From positions 1-64,000 of the forward strand of contig NZ_VFVY01000008.1 of the NCBI RefSeq assembly GCF_006442315.1: a DNA stretch of 64,000 nt, in the 5' to 3' direction. Positions 1 to 8,951 of this stretch are shown here, one piece after another. How positions within the stretch are numbered: the stretch's first letter is position 1; the number at the start of each line of letters is the position of its first letter. A model generated the notes under the pieces. It was given only the letters and a program-made list of their open reading frames with translations, had not been told where the DNA came from and ran no database searches. The translations under genes were made by a program, and so were the position numbers. Origin of the DNA: Mesorhizobium sp. B2-3-4. Its GTDB lineage: Bacteria; Pseudomonadota; Alphaproteobacteria; Rhizobiales; Rhizobiaceae.

Positions 1-77
1 TGGCCCCTGTGCAATACAGGAACCAGCCCTTAAATCTACCAGCTCAATGAACCGTCCAACTTTCGGGGGTCAGTTCA
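1..77. mobile_element. Possible right end of an IS element
   Basis: The first bases contain no gene. The stretch from about 48 to 77 is bounded by TGAAC and GTTCA and has the G-run typical of the terminal inverted repeats of some rhizobial IS3-family elements. No transposase is visible because the element, if real, lies left of the window. This is a resemblance from memory and could be chance. Confidence 0.22.
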
Positions 78-110
78 TCGAGCGGGCTTTTTCATGCGAT
101 CTCTTCATTC

Positions 111-830
111 TCAGCTTCGTACGGCGCGGTCCGGCGCCATGCCGTAATCCTCTGAGCGCTCCACAGCCCGGTAGAAATCGGCAAGCTGTTTGCCGCGTTC
201 CGGCTTGAAGATACGGCCGGCGATGACCACCGAGGCGATGCGGTCGATGCGGAAAGCGCGGAAATCATCGCGCATCTCGCACCAGGCAACCAGCGTCCAC
301 ACCTTGCCCCAGAACCACAGGCCGAGCGGCCTGATATCGCGCGCGGTGCCGCGGCCGGCTTCGTCGGAATAGTCGATGGTCAACACCTGGCGCTTTTCGA
401 CGGCGCGTTCGATCAGGTCGATCGCCTCGCGGGCGGCGTCGCTGACCACCCACATCGGCGTGTGGATCTCGGTGCGGGCGATGCGGTCCTTTTCGGTATC
501 GGGCAACACGGCACCGATCTTGACCAGCGCCTCGTCTGCGGCGCGCGCCATGGCAGCACCGCCGAAGGCGCGCACCATGCGGGCGCCGGCAACCAGCGCC
601 ACGATCTCGTCACGCGTGAACATCAGTGGCGGAAGGTCGAAACCCTCCCTCATCATGTAGCCGACGCCAGCCTCGCCGTCGATCGGCACGCCTGTCGACT
701 GCAGGTCGGCAATGTCGCGATAGATCGTTCGCTCGGAAACCTCGAGCCATGTGCCAAGCTTCTGTGCGGTGACCAGACGGCCGCCACGCAGATGCTGCAC
801 GATCTGGAAGAGCCTGTCGGCGCGTCGCAT
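111..830 (-). CDS. YafY-type transcriptional regulator with HTH and WYL domains
   Basis: A 239-aa DNA-binding regulator. The N-terminus (residues 1-60) is an HTH_11/DeoR-like winged helix with the motif SERTIYRDIADLQSTGVPI. The C-terminal part holds a WYL domain (about residues 135-215: ARDIRPLGLWFWGKVWTL, then AWCEMRDDFRAFRIDRI). The start at 830 (MRRADRLFQ) is where the HTH begins and matches usual family length. A longer in-frame start at 899 would add 23 residues with no domain match. It is the last gene of a minus-strand run that begins at the operator at 1358-1381, so it probably controls that operator and itself. Its ligand is unknown. Confidence 0.9.
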   Translation of the reverse strand: MRRADRLFQIVQHLRGGRLVTAQKLGTWLEVSERTIYRDIADLQSTGVPIDGEAGVGYMMREGFDLPPLMFTRDEIVALVAGARMVRAFGGAAMARAADEALVKIGAVLPDTEKDRIARTEIHTPMWVVSDAAREAIDLIERAVEKRQVLTIDYSDEAGRGTARDIRPLGLWFWGKVWTLVAWCEMRDDFRAFRIDRIASVVIAGRIFKPERGKQLADFYRAVERSEDYGMAPDRAVRS

Positions 831-902
831 CGTATGGTCTCCCGATGTTGATCCCTTGCATGCCGCGGGCCCAAAACCGGTCCCACCTGTTGGCGGCATG
901 CA

Positions 903-1310
903 TTACGGCTTCAGCCCTTCGCGCTTGCGCTGCGCGGCGACGAACTCCGCGCCGAAGGACAGTTTACTTGTTGTCGGCGTCTTCGCGTCAAGCACGCGCC
1001 AGAAAGGCGCGACGTCACTCAGCGTCAAGCCGCGCTCGAGATCCTCATGGGCTGCCTCGGCGACGGTGCGCAGATGATAGCCTATTGTGACCGGGCATGT
1101 CACTTCGGCCCCATGTTCCATGGCGAGAGCGGTGCGCAGCGCACGAACGTCCATCTCGACGCCTTCGGGAATCGAGCGGATGAAGTCGTCGACCTGGCGC
1201 GCGGTGGGCACCAGCATGGGCTGGCCCTCGACCACGTCGCTCATGGTGCGGGGCGTTGGCTTCACGCCATTGATGCCAGGTGTATTCAATCGGTCGTTCC
1301 AGCTCTTCAT
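903..1310 (-). CDS. Conserved hypothetical protein, 135 aa
   Basis: A soluble 135-aa protein starting MKSWNDRLNTPG. I recognise it as a type common in Rhizobiales but know no function for it. The middle carries VDDFIRSIPEGVEMDVRALR and the motif EVTCPVTIGYHLRTVAEAA, and the C-terminus is basic (KREGLKP). There is no signal peptide or membrane segment. The start at 1310 lies 47 nt from the palindromic operator at 1358-1381. A longer reading from 1391 would run through that operator and is less likely. The WYL regulator gene follows 72 nt downstream on the same strand, so the two are probably co-transcribed. Confidence 0.8.
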   Translation of the reverse strand: MKSWNDRLNTPGINGVKPTPRTMSDVVEGQPMLVPTARQVDDFIRSIPEGVEMDVRALRTALAMEHGAEVTCPVTIGYHLRTVAEAAHEDLERGLTLSDVAPFWRVLDAKTPTTSKLSFGAEFVAAQRKREGLKP

Positions 1311-1357
1311 CGATCGTCCTCTCGGCCGGCCATGCGCATTGTCACCATCGCACGCCG

Positions 1358-1381
1358 CTCCTGACAGCATACTGTCAGGAG
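1358..1381. promoter_or_regulatory. Palindromic operator, copy 1
   Basis: Perfect 10-bp arms CTCCTGACAG and CTGTCAGGAG are separated by CATA. Read on the minus strand, five bases after the palindrome comes TGCGATGGTG, a likely -10 region. The same arrangement, palindrome plus 5 nt plus TGCGATAGTG, occurs at copy 2 (2258-2283). The site lies just upstream of the 135-aa gene and overlaps the last codons of the DJ-1 gene. The nearby WYL regulator is the best candidate binder, by inference. Confidence 0.75.
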
Positions 1382-1965
1382 GCTTCGGCATATTCCTTCA
1401 CGAACAGCGTCCGCATCTGCGCGAGATCGCTGCCTTTTTCGGGATAGAGCGTCTCCAGGAAGGCAAGGGCAAAGGTGCCGGGCGCCGAACCCGGCGCCGA
1501 TACGATCCTGCCGTCGGCCACCGCATGCGGCACGTCCTGATAATTGCCGTCCCCGGCATAGCCGGCTTCATGGCCATTGATCCAGTCGCGGCCATTGCTG
1601 GTGTGCCCGGCATGTTCGAACACACCAGCCCGGGCCAGCGCGAGTGTCCCGGCGCAAATGCCACCAACGACACCGCCGCGCGTAGCGATGGTCGTGAGCA
1701 GATCAGCAACGTCAGGCGGCGCCTTGCCGAACCACCGTTCGGAGCCGATGACGGCGATGGCGTCGAGATCGGCATTCTCATCAGCCGCCGCGGAGCGGTC
1801 CGGGGCCAGCCGAAAGCCGCTGATTCCGGTTACCGGCTTGCCTTCCGGCGTCAAGGAAACCGCGCGGGCGCCGAACCATTCGACCGCGGAGGCCGCCAGC
1901 AGCCCATACTCCCAGTCGGCGAAACCCTCGATGAAAAGGAAGCCGATCGTCTTGTTACCGGGCAT
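1375..1965 (-). CDS. DJ-1/PfpI family protein
   Basis: A 196-aa single-domain member of the DJ-1/PfpI (class I glutamine amidotransferase-like) superfamily. The nucleophile elbow is GGICAGTLALA with the cysteine at residue 104, and a conserved acidic residue sits near the N-terminus (FIEGFADWEYG). Family members act as glyoxalase III, protein deglycase, chaperone or isonitrile hydratase. The sequence does not decide between these. It lies 84 nt downstream of the DUF1127-like gene on the same strand and its 3' end overlaps the operator of the next gene, so it is probably expressed from operator copy 2. Confidence 0.88.
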   Translation of the reverse strand: MPGNKTIGFLFIEGFADWEYGLLAASAVEWFGARAVSLTPEGKPVTGISGFRLAPDRSAAADENADLDAIAVIGSERWFGKAPPDVADLLTTIATRGGVVGGICAGTLALARAGVFEHAGHTSNGRDWINGHEAGYAGDGNYQDVPHAVADGRIVSAPGSAPGTFALAFLETLYPEKGSDLAQMRTLFVKEYAEAS

Positions 1966-2049
1966 GAGCTCGCTCCATCCCTTGCGTGCCGGACTTAATA
2001 TCTGGGTGCTGACATTTCAGCATCCAACCGCTGCCTTGAAAATTTCGCC

Positions 2050-2217
2050 TCAATTGTGGTGACGGCGACGCTCGGCATACATGTCAGGCCAGCCAATATC
2101 CTTGCGAATGTCGGCGGGCAGCGTGTCCATGAACCGCTGGGTCCGGATTTCGTTGCGCAGCGTGCGAATCTTGCCGACATAGTGCTGCATGCCGCGCAGA
2201 ATGGTGTAACCGTTCAT
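2050..2217 (-). CDS. DUF1127-like small protein, 55 aa
   Basis: A 55-aa reading frame starting MNGYTILRGMQHYVGKIRT. Its core TLPADIRKDIGWPDMY resembles the LxxxxLxDIGxxR signature of DUF1127 proteins, small basic proteins often stress-induced in alphaproteobacteria and sometimes RNA-binding. The start at 2217 is preceded by a purine-rich ribosome site (GAGAGGAGAC) 4-12 nt upstream. The operator and presumptive promoter at 2258-2283 lie 41 nt upstream. It heads the minus-strand run that includes the DJ-1 gene. Family assignment is by eye and moderate; the reading frame itself is well supported. Confidence 0.75.
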   Translation of the reverse strand: MNGYTILRGMQHYVGKIRTLRNEIRTQRFMDTLPADIRKDIGWPDMYAERRRHHN

Positions 2218-2257
2218 GACCTGTCTCCTCTCTCTGATGGAGACACTATCGCATACC

Positions 2258-2283
2258 CCTCCTGACAGCAGTCTGTCAGGAGG
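2258..2283. promoter_or_regulatory. Palindromic operator, copy 2
   Basis: Perfect 11-bp arms CCTCCTGACAG and CTGTCAGGAGG are separated by CAGT. The inner 10-bp arms are identical to those of copy 1 at 1358-1381. On the minus strand a TGCGATAGTG element follows at the same distance as in copy 1. The site sits 41 nt upstream of the DUF1127-like gene start, overlapping the expected -35 position. Confidence 0.75.
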
Positions 2284-2406
2284 ATGTCAGGGCGCGCCGG
2301 AATATTTCTCGTGGGTCTTACGCTGCCAGAACAGGCAGGTTTTCGCCTCTACGGGGACTTGGGTGAAGCGCTTTGACAGCTGGCCATGTTGCTGGTCAAA
2401 AGCGTC

Positions 2407-2568
2407 ATGACGAAACTTCTCGCCCTGGTCATTATCGGGTTCATGGTCATCCAGCTGATCAAGCCGCTGGGCTGGCCGGGGCTCAAGCGTCGCGCCGATT
2501 TCTGGAAGCTGGCGCTTCTAGCCATGGCGGCGATTTCGCTGGCGGCCGTGCTCGGGCATTTGACATAG
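2407..2568 (+). CDS. Small conserved membrane protein, 53 aa
   Basis: A 53-aa protein with two hydrophobic segments (about residues 2-18 and 30-50) separated by the basic loop GWPGLKRRADFWK, so probably a two-pass inner-membrane hairpin. Proteins of this appearance are common in Rhizobiales but have no known function. An in-frame ATG at 2386 would add seven residues. Neither start has a clear ribosome site, and I prefer 2407 because it begins the hydrophobic segment in the usual way. It is convergent with the broken SGNH hydrolase gene. Confidence 0.65.
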   Translation: MTKLLALVIIGFMVIQLIKPLGWPGLKRRADFWKLALLAMAAISLAAVLGHLT

Positions 2569-2595
2569 GCCCTCACGACACGGCGCCGGCGGTTT

Positions 2596-3315
2596 TCAGT
2601 CTCCAATCACAGGGCCGACGAGATGCTCGGCCCAGGCCCGATAGCCAGCCTCCGAGGCGTGGAATCCGTCGGAGGCAAAACCGGCCTCGGGATTGGTGAT
2701 CGGCAGGCGTGGTGCCGGCACGGCACCGCGTTCCAGACAGAGGCGTTCGCCCATCCGGTTCATCGCGGTGGCGCGGATTTCGAGAATCTCGCCGAGCAGC
2801 GACGGCATGGCCGGCGCGCGCGTGAACTCCAGCACCGGCGACCATATCACGCGCGCTTCGGGCCATTTGGCGCGCAGCGCGTAGAGCAGCCCGCCAAACT
2901 CTTTCTTGAAACGCGGGACGGAATGGAAGTTCTTGGTGTCGTTGGTGCCGATGGCCAGTACGATATGCGTCCACGGATCGGCCGACAAATTGGGCAGCAC
3001 ATGGTCGCGGATCTGGCCCGATGTCGCGGAATTGAAGCCGGCGGCGCGTCAGCGTACGGCGCTGCCGGTGCGTTGCGCGATCAGCACGGCGAGTTGCGCG
3101 GCAAGGCCGTTCTCGGAATTGCCGATGCCGACCGAGGCGGCGGAGGAATCGCCCAGCACCAACAGCGAGATATCAGGCGCCTTGCCCGATATCTCATGCA
3201 TGACCGGTCCTTGCGCCGGCAGCATGCGCGAGGTGCGGCGACGCACCCCCAGTCCCTGCCAGACATAGACGGGGAAGGCGAGCCAGGTGAGGATGGTCGG
3301 GAAACGCATGGGCAA
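2596..3315 (-). pseudogene. SGNH/GDSL hydrolase interrupted by an in-frame stop
   Basis: The two halves lie in the same frame. The upstream half (3315-3049) has the block I nucleophile motif LLVLGDSSAASVG and ends at TGA (3049-3051). The downstream half continues RAAGFNSATSGQIRDH and then carries block III (AIGTNDTKN) and the catalytic Asp-His motif (SDGFHASEAGY). The codon before RAAGF would be TGG (Trp) in an intact gene, so one base change to TGA explains the break. Without the stop the protein would be 239 aa, normal for a small SGNH esterase. A GTG at 3000 could restart translation, but such a product would lack the catalytic Ser. A sequencing error or rare readthrough cannot be excluded. 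Confidence 0.75.
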
Positions 3316-3398
3316 ACCGTCAAATAACCAGCGGCAGCCTTAGCGCATGTCGCGGCCGGGGTGAACGGATTGCTGTACCATCCGAAGATGTCCCTGGG

Positions 3399-4130
3399 TC
3401 ATGCGCCCCCGGACTGCGACCTGTTTCCGTATTCGTCATGCAGCCGCACCCAATCCATCGACGTCCTGTAGGGACCGGGCTCGTCCCGGCCCTTTGGCGC
3501 CATGTCGAGATATTGGTAGGCGCCGATGAACTGCTCGCTGCCACGGGCGCGCGACATGAAGGTCAGAAAAATGTCGCCGGTCTCGTCCCTGTAGAAGACG
3601 GTGGTGCCGGGCAGGTCCTTCGACGTCGTGACAGGTGTCTCGAAATTGTAGACGGCTTCGCCTGAGGCGATCTGCCTGTCGGTGAAGGACACCTGCATGT
3701 CGAAGTTGAAGTCCGAGGCGTAGGACGACATCCACTCGAATTTCCAGCCCATGCGCTGCTTGTAGGGCCGCAACTCGGCGAGCGGAGCGCGCGAGATCAC
3801 GACAAGCGACACGTCGTGATGCCTGAGATGCTGGTTGGCGCCGTCAATATGGTCGGCGACGAAGGCGCAGCTCTCGCAGTGATGCGTCGAGCCTGGCGCG
3901 AACACGAAGTGGTAGACGATCAACTGGCTGCGACCGGCGAAGAGATCGGCCAGTTTCCTCGGTCCCTGCTCGGTTTCGAAGACATAGTCCTTGCGGATCT
4001 TGAGCCACGGCAAGTCGCGTCGCTCCGCCGCGACGCGCTCGCGAAGCCGCGTCAGTTCCTTCTCGCGTGCCAGATGTGCCTTGTGCGCCAGAAACCAGTC
4101 CTCGCGCGATACGGCCTTGTTGCGATGCAT
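3399..4130 (-). CDS. DUF899 (thioredoxin-like) family protein
   Basis: A 243-aa cytoplasmic protein of the DUF899 family, predicted to have a thioredoxin-like fold. Visible family features are the N-terminal helix rich in charged residues (AHLAREKELTRLRERVAAE), the RRDLPW motif, and the central LIVYHFVFAPG followed by HHCESCAFVADH, which holds a CxxC pair. The C-terminus contains YLDMAPKGRDE. The biochemical role of the family is not established. The gene stands alone between the SGNH pseudogene and the fbaB terminator. Confidence 0.85.
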   Translation of the reverse strand: MHRNKAVSREDWFLAHKAHLAREKELTRLRERVAAERRDLPWLKIRKDYVFETEQGPRKLADLFAGRSQLIVYHFVFAPGSTHHCESCAFVADHIDGANQHLRHHDVSLVVISRAPLAELRPYKQRMGWKFEWMSSYASDFNFDMQVSFTDRQIASGEAVYNFETPVTTSKDLPGTTVFYRDETGDIFLTFMSRARGSEQFIGAYQYLDMAPKGRDEPGPYRTSMDWVRLHDEYGNRSQSGGA

Positions 4131-4268
4131 ATGCCTCTCCCTGTCGGTCGCCCCAAGGACGTTCGGGACGGGCGTGATCCGACATCGCGGCCGGAAATGC
4201 CGCAGAGGACATAAGGATGGCGGGGCGTTACCCCAAGCCCTGGCCCAATCCTTGGCTGGCGCAAACGA

Positions 4269-4291
4269 AACCCGGGCACCTGGCCCGGGTT
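4269..4291 (-). terminator. Rho-independent terminator of fbaB
   Basis: A 9-bp perfect stem, AACCCGGGC and GCCCGGGTT, with a 5-nt loop. On the minus strand it is followed by TTTCGTTTG. It lies 23 nt past the fbaB stop. Confidence 0.75.
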
Positions 4292-4313
4292 CGCAGGAGG
4301 ATGGTGTCGATGC

Positions 4314-5339
4314 TCAGGCGGCGTTTTCCAGTGACGGCTGCCATTTTCCAAGCGCGGCCAGATAATTCATGTGGGCGCGGTGGGTGAAGGCGGCCTGACC
4401 GGCGGCGACGTTGGCGGCCTTGCCGCTCCAGGCCTTCTGCGGCGCGGCCTGAAGCGCGCGGCCATACGAGAAGGTCAGCTTCCACGGGTGCGGCCCGATG
4501 GCGTTGATGGCGTTGAGGTTGGCGGTCGCCTCCTCGTCTTCCTGGCCGCCGGAGAGGAAGGCAATCCCCGGCACCGCCGCCGGCACGGTCTCTCGGAACA
4601 ATTTTATGGTCATTTCAGCGACCTGCTCGGGGCTGTCCACCTTGCCTGACTTCTTGCCCGAGAGAACCATGTTGGGCTTCAGGATGGTGCCTTCCAGGAC
4701 GACGCGGGCGGCATAGAGCTCGGCATAGAGCTTCAGCAGCGTGGCCTTCGAGATCTGGTAGCAGGTGTCGATGTCATGGGCGCCGTCCATCAGCACCTCC
4801 GGCTCGACGATCGGCACGATACCGGCTTCCTGGCAAAGCGCGGCGTAGCGTGCGAGCGCATGGGTGTTGGAACCGATCGAGGTGGCCGACGGGACGCCCT
4901 TGCCGATATCGATGTCGATCACCGCGCGCCATTTGGCGAAGCGGGCGCCGAGCTTGTAATAATCGGCAAGCCGCTCGCGCAGACCGTCGAGGCCCTCGGT
5001 GATCGTGTCGCCCGGGAAGCCGGCCAGCGGCTTGGCGCCGGCATCGACCTTGATGCCGGGAATGGCGCCGGACGCCTTGATGATGTCGACCAGCGGCGTA
5101 CCGTCGGCCGCCTTCTGGCGGATGGTCTCGTCGTAGAGGATGACGCCGGAGATGTATTTGGTCATCGCGTCCGTGGCGCGAAACATCATCTCACGATAGT
5201 CGCGACGGCTGTCGGCGGTCGATTCGACACCGATGACATCGAAGCGCTTCTTGATCGTGCCCGAGCTTTCATCGGCAGCCAGCAGGCCCTTGCCGTTGGC
5301 CACGATCGCGGCGGCAATGTCTTCCAGACGTTCGCTCAT
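4314..5339 (-). CDS. fbaB: Class I fructose-bisphosphate aldolase
   Basis: A 341-aa class I (Schiff-base) aldolase of the animal/plant-like type, interconverting fructose 1,6-bisphosphate with DHAP and glyceraldehyde 3-phosphate. The N-terminus has the family motif KGLLAADESSGTIKKRF. The Schiff-base lysine is in EGTILKPNMV (residue 221) and the phosphate-binding loop is AFLSGGQEDEEAT. The start at 5339 has a GGAGAAG ribosome site. It is the most distal gene of the tkt-gap-pgk-fbaB set on the minus strand, an order I recall from Sinorhizobium. The 147-nt gap to pgk may contain its own promoter. Confidence 0.95.
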   Translation of the reverse strand: MSERLEDIAAAIVANGKGLLAADESSGTIKKRFDVIGVESTADSRRDYREMMFRATDAMTKYISGVILYDETIRQKAADGTPLVDIIKASGAIPGIKVDAGAKPLAGFPGDTITEGLDGLRERLADYYKLGARFAKWRAVIDIDIGKGVPSATSIGSNTHALARYAALCQEAGIVPIVEPEVLMDGAHDIDTCYQISKATLLKLYAELYAARVVLEGTILKPNMVLSGKKSGKVDSPEQVAEMTIKLFRETVPAAVPGIAFLSGGQEDEEATANLNAINAIGPHPWKLTFSYGRALQAAPQKAWSGKAANVAAGQAAFTHRAHMNYLAALGKWQPSLENAA

Positions 5340-5486
5340 TCTGCTTCTCCTGAACCGGTTGGGTTGCGCCTAGCAGAACACTATCGCCAAAGGAATGACG
5401 CCGGAAAGCTCGAATCGATTGAAAGTCGCCGACGTAGTCGCCCGCTCCGCTTGAGTTGATCGGATTGCCGTCCGCGTGGCGGGATC

Positions 5487-6683
5487 CTACCGCTTCAGCA
5501 CGTCGACGCCGGGGAGCGGCTTGCCTTCCATCCATTCCAGGAAGGCGCCGCCGGCGGTCGAGACATAGGTGAAATCGTCGGCGACACCGGCGTGGTTGAG
5601 CGCCGCCACCGTATCGCCGCCGCCGGCGACGGAGACCAGCTTGCCGGCCTTGGTGCGCGCGGCCGCATGCTTTGCGGCGGCGACCGTGGCGTGGTCGAAA
5701 GGCTCGATTTCGAAGGCGCCGAGCGGACCGTTCCAGACCAGCGTCGCGGCGCGGTCGATCCATTCGCCGATCGTCGTCACGGTCTTTTCGCCGACATCGA
5801 GGATCATGCCGTCGGTCGGCACGTCGGCGATGGCGACGGTCTCGCAGGCCGCGCCCGCCTTGAATTCCCTGGCGACGACGCCGTCGACCGGCAGGATGAT
5901 GGCGCAACCGGCCTCGGCGGCCTCGATCATGATCTGCTTGGCGGTCGGGGCGAGGTCATGCTCGCACAGCGACTTGCCGACATCGGTGCCGCGCGCGGCG
6001 AGGAAGGTGTTGGCCATGCCGCCGCCGATGACCAGCGCGTCGACCTTCTTCACCAGGTTCATCAGCAGGTCGATCTTGGTCGAGACCTTGGCGCCGCCGA
6101 CGATGGCGACGACCGGACGCACCGGATTGCCCAGGCCCTTCTCCAGCGCCTCGAGTTCGGCCTGCATGGTGCGGCCGGCAAAGGAAGGCAACAGATGCGC
6201 CAGCCCTTCCGTAGAGGAATGGGCCCGGTGCGCGGCCGAAAACGCGTCGTTGACGAAGATGTCGCCATTGGCGGCAAGCCGTTCGGTAAAGGCCGGGTCG
6301 TTCTTTTCCTCGGCCTTGTAGAAGCGGGTGTTTTCGAGCAGCAGCACGTCGCCCTTGTCCATGGCCGCGACAGCGCTTCCGGCCGTGTCGCCGACGCAAT
6401 CCGAGACGAAGCCGACGGGACGGCCGAGCACCTCCGCGGTGGCCCTGGCGATCGGCTCCAGCGAGAATTCGGCGGTGGGGCCGTCCTTGGGACGGCCGAA
6501 ATGGGCGAGCAGGATGACCTTGGCGCCCTTGCCGGACAGTTCGGCGATGGTCGGCGCGATGCGCTCGATGCGGGTGGCGTCGGTGACCTTGCCGTTGGCC
6601 ACGGGCACGTTGAGGTCGACGCGCACCAGCACGCGCTTGCCGCCGATGTTGCCGATGTCGTCGAGTGTCTTGAAGGCAGCCAT
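5487..6683 (-). CDS. pgk: Phosphoglycerate kinase
   Basis: A 398-aa phosphoglycerate kinase catalysing ATP formation from 1,3-bisphosphoglycerate. Key motifs are LVRVDLNVP near residue 20, [22 protein letters not shown], the hinge [14 protein letters not shown], and the C-terminal nucleotide loop [11 protein letters not shown]. The start at 6683 (MAAFKTLDD) is where homology to the family begins. A longer reading from 6941 adds 86 residues of low-complexity shadow translation. It lies between the antiporter gene and fbaB on the same strand. Confidence 0.97.
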   Translation of the reverse strand: MAAFKTLDDIGNIGGKRVLVRVDLNVPVANGKVTDATRIERIAPTIAELSGKGAKVILLAHFGRPKDGPTAEFSLEPIARATAEVLGRPVGFVSDCVGDTAGSAVAAMDKGDVLLLENTRFYKAEEKNDPAFTERLAANGDIFVNDAFSAAHRAHSSTEGLAHLLPSFAGRTMQAELEALEKGLGNPVRPVVAIVGGAKVSTKIDLLMNLVKKVDALVIGGGMANTFLAARGTDVGKSLCEHDLAPTAKQIMIEAAEAGCAIILPVDGVVAREFKAGAACETVAIADVPTDGMILDVGEKTVTTIGEWIDRAATLVWNGPLGAFEIEPFDHATVAAAKHAAARTKAGKLVSVAGGGDTVAALNHAGVADDFTYVSTAGGAFLEWMEGKPLPGVDVLKR

Positions 6684-6837
6684 GCCGGTCCCTTTCGTCT
6701 GAAAATCGCCGGGACCATACCTCGCATCAATGACGATGCAAGGCTTTGGCTGGGGTGAGCGTGAAATTTTGAGGCGGGCAGGGACACAGTGCGTGAAGAC
6801 CGCCCCCAAAGTGGACAGGGGCAACCGGCCGCCCTTG

Positions 6838-8718
6838 TCAGCTTTCGGTCGATGCCTTCTCGACCGGAGGCTCGGGGGCGTCATCCGGCCCCGCCGCCAC
6901 CTGCGCCTCGGCCGGCTTGCGCCAGTTGCGGATGAAGGCACTCAGACGGTCGCCCATCTCGCCGGCGCTGAGGAAGACGGGCACGCGCGCCACCGGCGCG
7001 GTTGGCTCGAAGGAAAGACCGAGGCCCGTTATCCTGCCCTTGTCGTCGACATCCCTGACGATCAGCTCGATCGGGCCGAGCAGCACGCGGTCGGCATATT
7101 CGGCATGGCCGCCAAGCCTCGATGTGACCAGCGCTCCGACGGTTTGCTTCTGCTCGGCCTCGGTCAGGCCCGGTCCATAGGCGGCCTCTAGTTCGGCGGC
7201 TGAACGGGCCGGGTCGACGGCAAAGGCGCCGAAGAAATCGGCATCCTCGGGATCGACCACGGCGCGGCTGGCGAAAAGCTTGTCGAGCAGGCGCGGATAG
7301 CGGTCGGGCACGAAGATATAGACCTGGTCGCCGGCGGCGAGCCGGCCCATGTCCTGGAAGCGCATCGAACGGCCGTCACGCAGCACCAGCGAGGGCCGCG
7401 CCCAACGCGGGATGCGCTCGCCGCGCGCTACCGGGCTGCCGTGCGCGACGCGATAGGCAAGCAGCTCGTGATGGGCGGAGCCTGGCAGTTCCAGCTCGAC
7501 CTTGTCCAGAGGTCCGAGCCGCGCCGGCACGATCAAGCCCAGGCGCCGTGCCAGCGGGCCGACGGTCCAGCCCTGGATGACCAGCGACACCAAGACGATG
7601 ATGAAGGCGGCGTTGAAGATGGTGCGGCCGTTCTCCAGCCCACCGAGCAGCGGTGTGATGGCGAGCAGGATCGACACGGCGCCGCGCAGGCCGACCCAGG
7701 AGACGAAGGCGACTTCCGGGCGCGGCAGGCGGAACGGGATCAGGCAGAGCCAGACCGCAACCGGCCTGGCAATGAACATCAGGAACAGGCCAAGGGCTAT
7801 CGCGGGTACCATGATGGCCGGAAATTGCGAAGGCGTCGCGAACAGGCCGAGGATCAGGAACATGATGATCTGCGCCAGCCACGACATGCCGTCCTGGAAA
7901 CGCTTCAGGATGGTGACGGCGCGGATATCCGAATTGCCAGCGATCAGGCCGGCGATATAGACAGCCAGGAAGCCGGAGCCGCCGATCGCGCCGGCGGCGG
8001 CAAAGACCATCAGCGACAGTGTCAGTACGAAGATCGGCAGCAGGCCATGGTCGAGATTGAGCCGGTCGACGAGCCGCACGATGCCGAGGCCGCCAAGCAC
8101 ACCGACGACGGCGCCGAGGCCCATATTGAGGAGGAAGCCAAGGACCAGATTGGTAACCAGGACATTGGCTTCGGGATTGGCGTGGGCGGCGATGATCTCG
8201 ACCAGCGTGATGGTCAGGAAGATGGCGATCGGATCGTTGGTGCCGGATTCGACTTCGAGCGTCGAGCGCACACGCTCGCGCAGATTGATCTCGCCGGCAC
8301 GCAGCAGGAAGAATACGGCCGCCGCGTCCGTCGAGGCGACGGCGGCGCCCAGCAGGAAGGATTCCAGCCAGCTGAGATCAAGCAGATAGTAGGCTGCGGC
8401 GCCGAACAGGCCGGTGGTCAGGACGACACCGATGGTGGCCAGCGACAGGGCCGGCCCCGCGGCCTGGCGCAAGGCGTTGAGCGGGGTGCCGAAGCCGGAA
8501 TCGAACAGGATGACCGCCAGCGCCAGTGAGCCGGCAAAATAGGCGATGCGGGCATTGTCGAATTCGATGCCGAGGCCGTCGGTTCCGGTGGCGAGCCCGA
8601 TGCACAGAAACAGCAGCAGAAGCGGGGCGCCGAAGCGGAATGCGATCAGGCTCGAAAACGCGGCGGCGACAACAAGCGCCGTGCCGACCAGCGTAACGAG
8701 ATAGATCGCATGCTCCAT
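6838..8718 (-). CDS. Potassium/proton antiporter, CPA1 (NhaP2/CvrA) type
   Basis: A 626-aa inner-membrane antiporter. Residues 1 to about 395 form 12-13 hydrophobic segments of the Na_H_exchanger fold, with the ion-site motif [12 protein letters not shown] and [12 protein letters not shown] TrkA_C-like regulatory region follows (about 405-480: [14 protein letters not shown]), and a CorC_HlyC-like region lies near 520-600. This order is that of K+/H+ antiporters of the NhaP2 group, which export K+ and are gated by nucleotides or dipeptides in characterised cases. The ion is inferred from domain order. It sits between gap and pgk without obvious metabolic linkage. Confidence 0.9.
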   Translation of the reverse strand: MEHAIYLVTLVGTALVVAAAFSSLIAFRFGAPLLLLFLCIGLATGTDGLGIEFDNARIAYFAGSLALAVILFDSGFGTPLNALRQAAGPALSLATIGVVLTTGLFGAAAYYLLDLSWLESFLLGAAVASTDAAAVFFLLRAGEINLRERVRSTLEVESGTNDPIAIFLTITLVEIIAAHANPEANVLVTNLVLGFLLNMGLGAVVGVLGGLGIVRLVDRLNLDHGLLPIFVLTLSLMVFAAAGAIGGSGFLAVYIAGLIAGNSDIRAVTILKRFQDGMSWLAQIIMFLILGLFATPSQFPAIMVPAIALGLFLMFIARPVAVWLCLIPFRLPRPEVAFVSWVGLRGAVSILLAITPLLGGLENGRTIFNAAFIIVLVSLVIQGWTVGPLARRLGLIVPARLGPLDKVELELPGSAHHELLAYRVAHGSPVARGERIPRWARPSLVLRDGRSMRFQDMGRLAAGDQVYIFVPDRYPRLLDKLFASRAVVDPEDADFFGAFAVDPARSAAELEAAYGPGLTEAEQKQTVGALVTSRLGGHAEYADRVLLGPIELIVRDVDDKGRITGLGLSFEPTAPVARVPVFLSAGEMGDRLSAFIRNWRKPAEAQVAAGPDDAPEPPVEKASTES

Positions 8719-8739
8719 CCGTGATTTGCCCCTCGAATT

Positions 8740-8843
8740 CCTGCCGCATGACCCCGAAATCGGGATCGATTTCGGAAAGGATCATGCGCAAATCAAAAGT
8801 TTACAGCGTCCTTTGCGCGTCCAAGGACGCGCGGAGCTGTATT
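8740..8843. repeat. Two adjacent Mesorhizobium-type intergenic palindromes
   Basis: The first palindrome has 9-bp arms CCGAAATCG and CGATTTCGG at 8754-8775 around GGAT, embedded in a context (GCATGACCCCGAAAT, then AGGATCATGCGCA) that I recognise as frequent in Mesorhizobium intergenic DNA. The second has arms GCGTCCTT (8806-8813) and AAGGACGC (8823-8830). They lie between the antiporter start and the gap terminator. The dispersed character is recalled, not shown by this window. Confidence 0.55.
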
Positions 8844-8951
8844 GGCTTCTGGCTTTACGGGAGAGTGGGGCGAAGGCGTGACCAGTGCAAGGCGGGAGGG
8901 TGGTTTTTTGCCCGGCGACGCTGATTTTCGCGTTGCTGCTCCGGCAAACGA

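Noticed and set aside
1995..2180. 61-codon minus-strand frame at the DUF1127-like locus
   Set aside because: It is an alternate frame over the 55-aa gene without ribosome site or family pattern; the MNGYTIL frame is better supported.
5592..6758. Long plus-strand open frame opposite pgk
   Set aside because: It is a shadow of the high-GC minus-strand gene; composition is Gly/Arg/Asp-rich with no family pattern, while pgk on the other strand is unmistakable.
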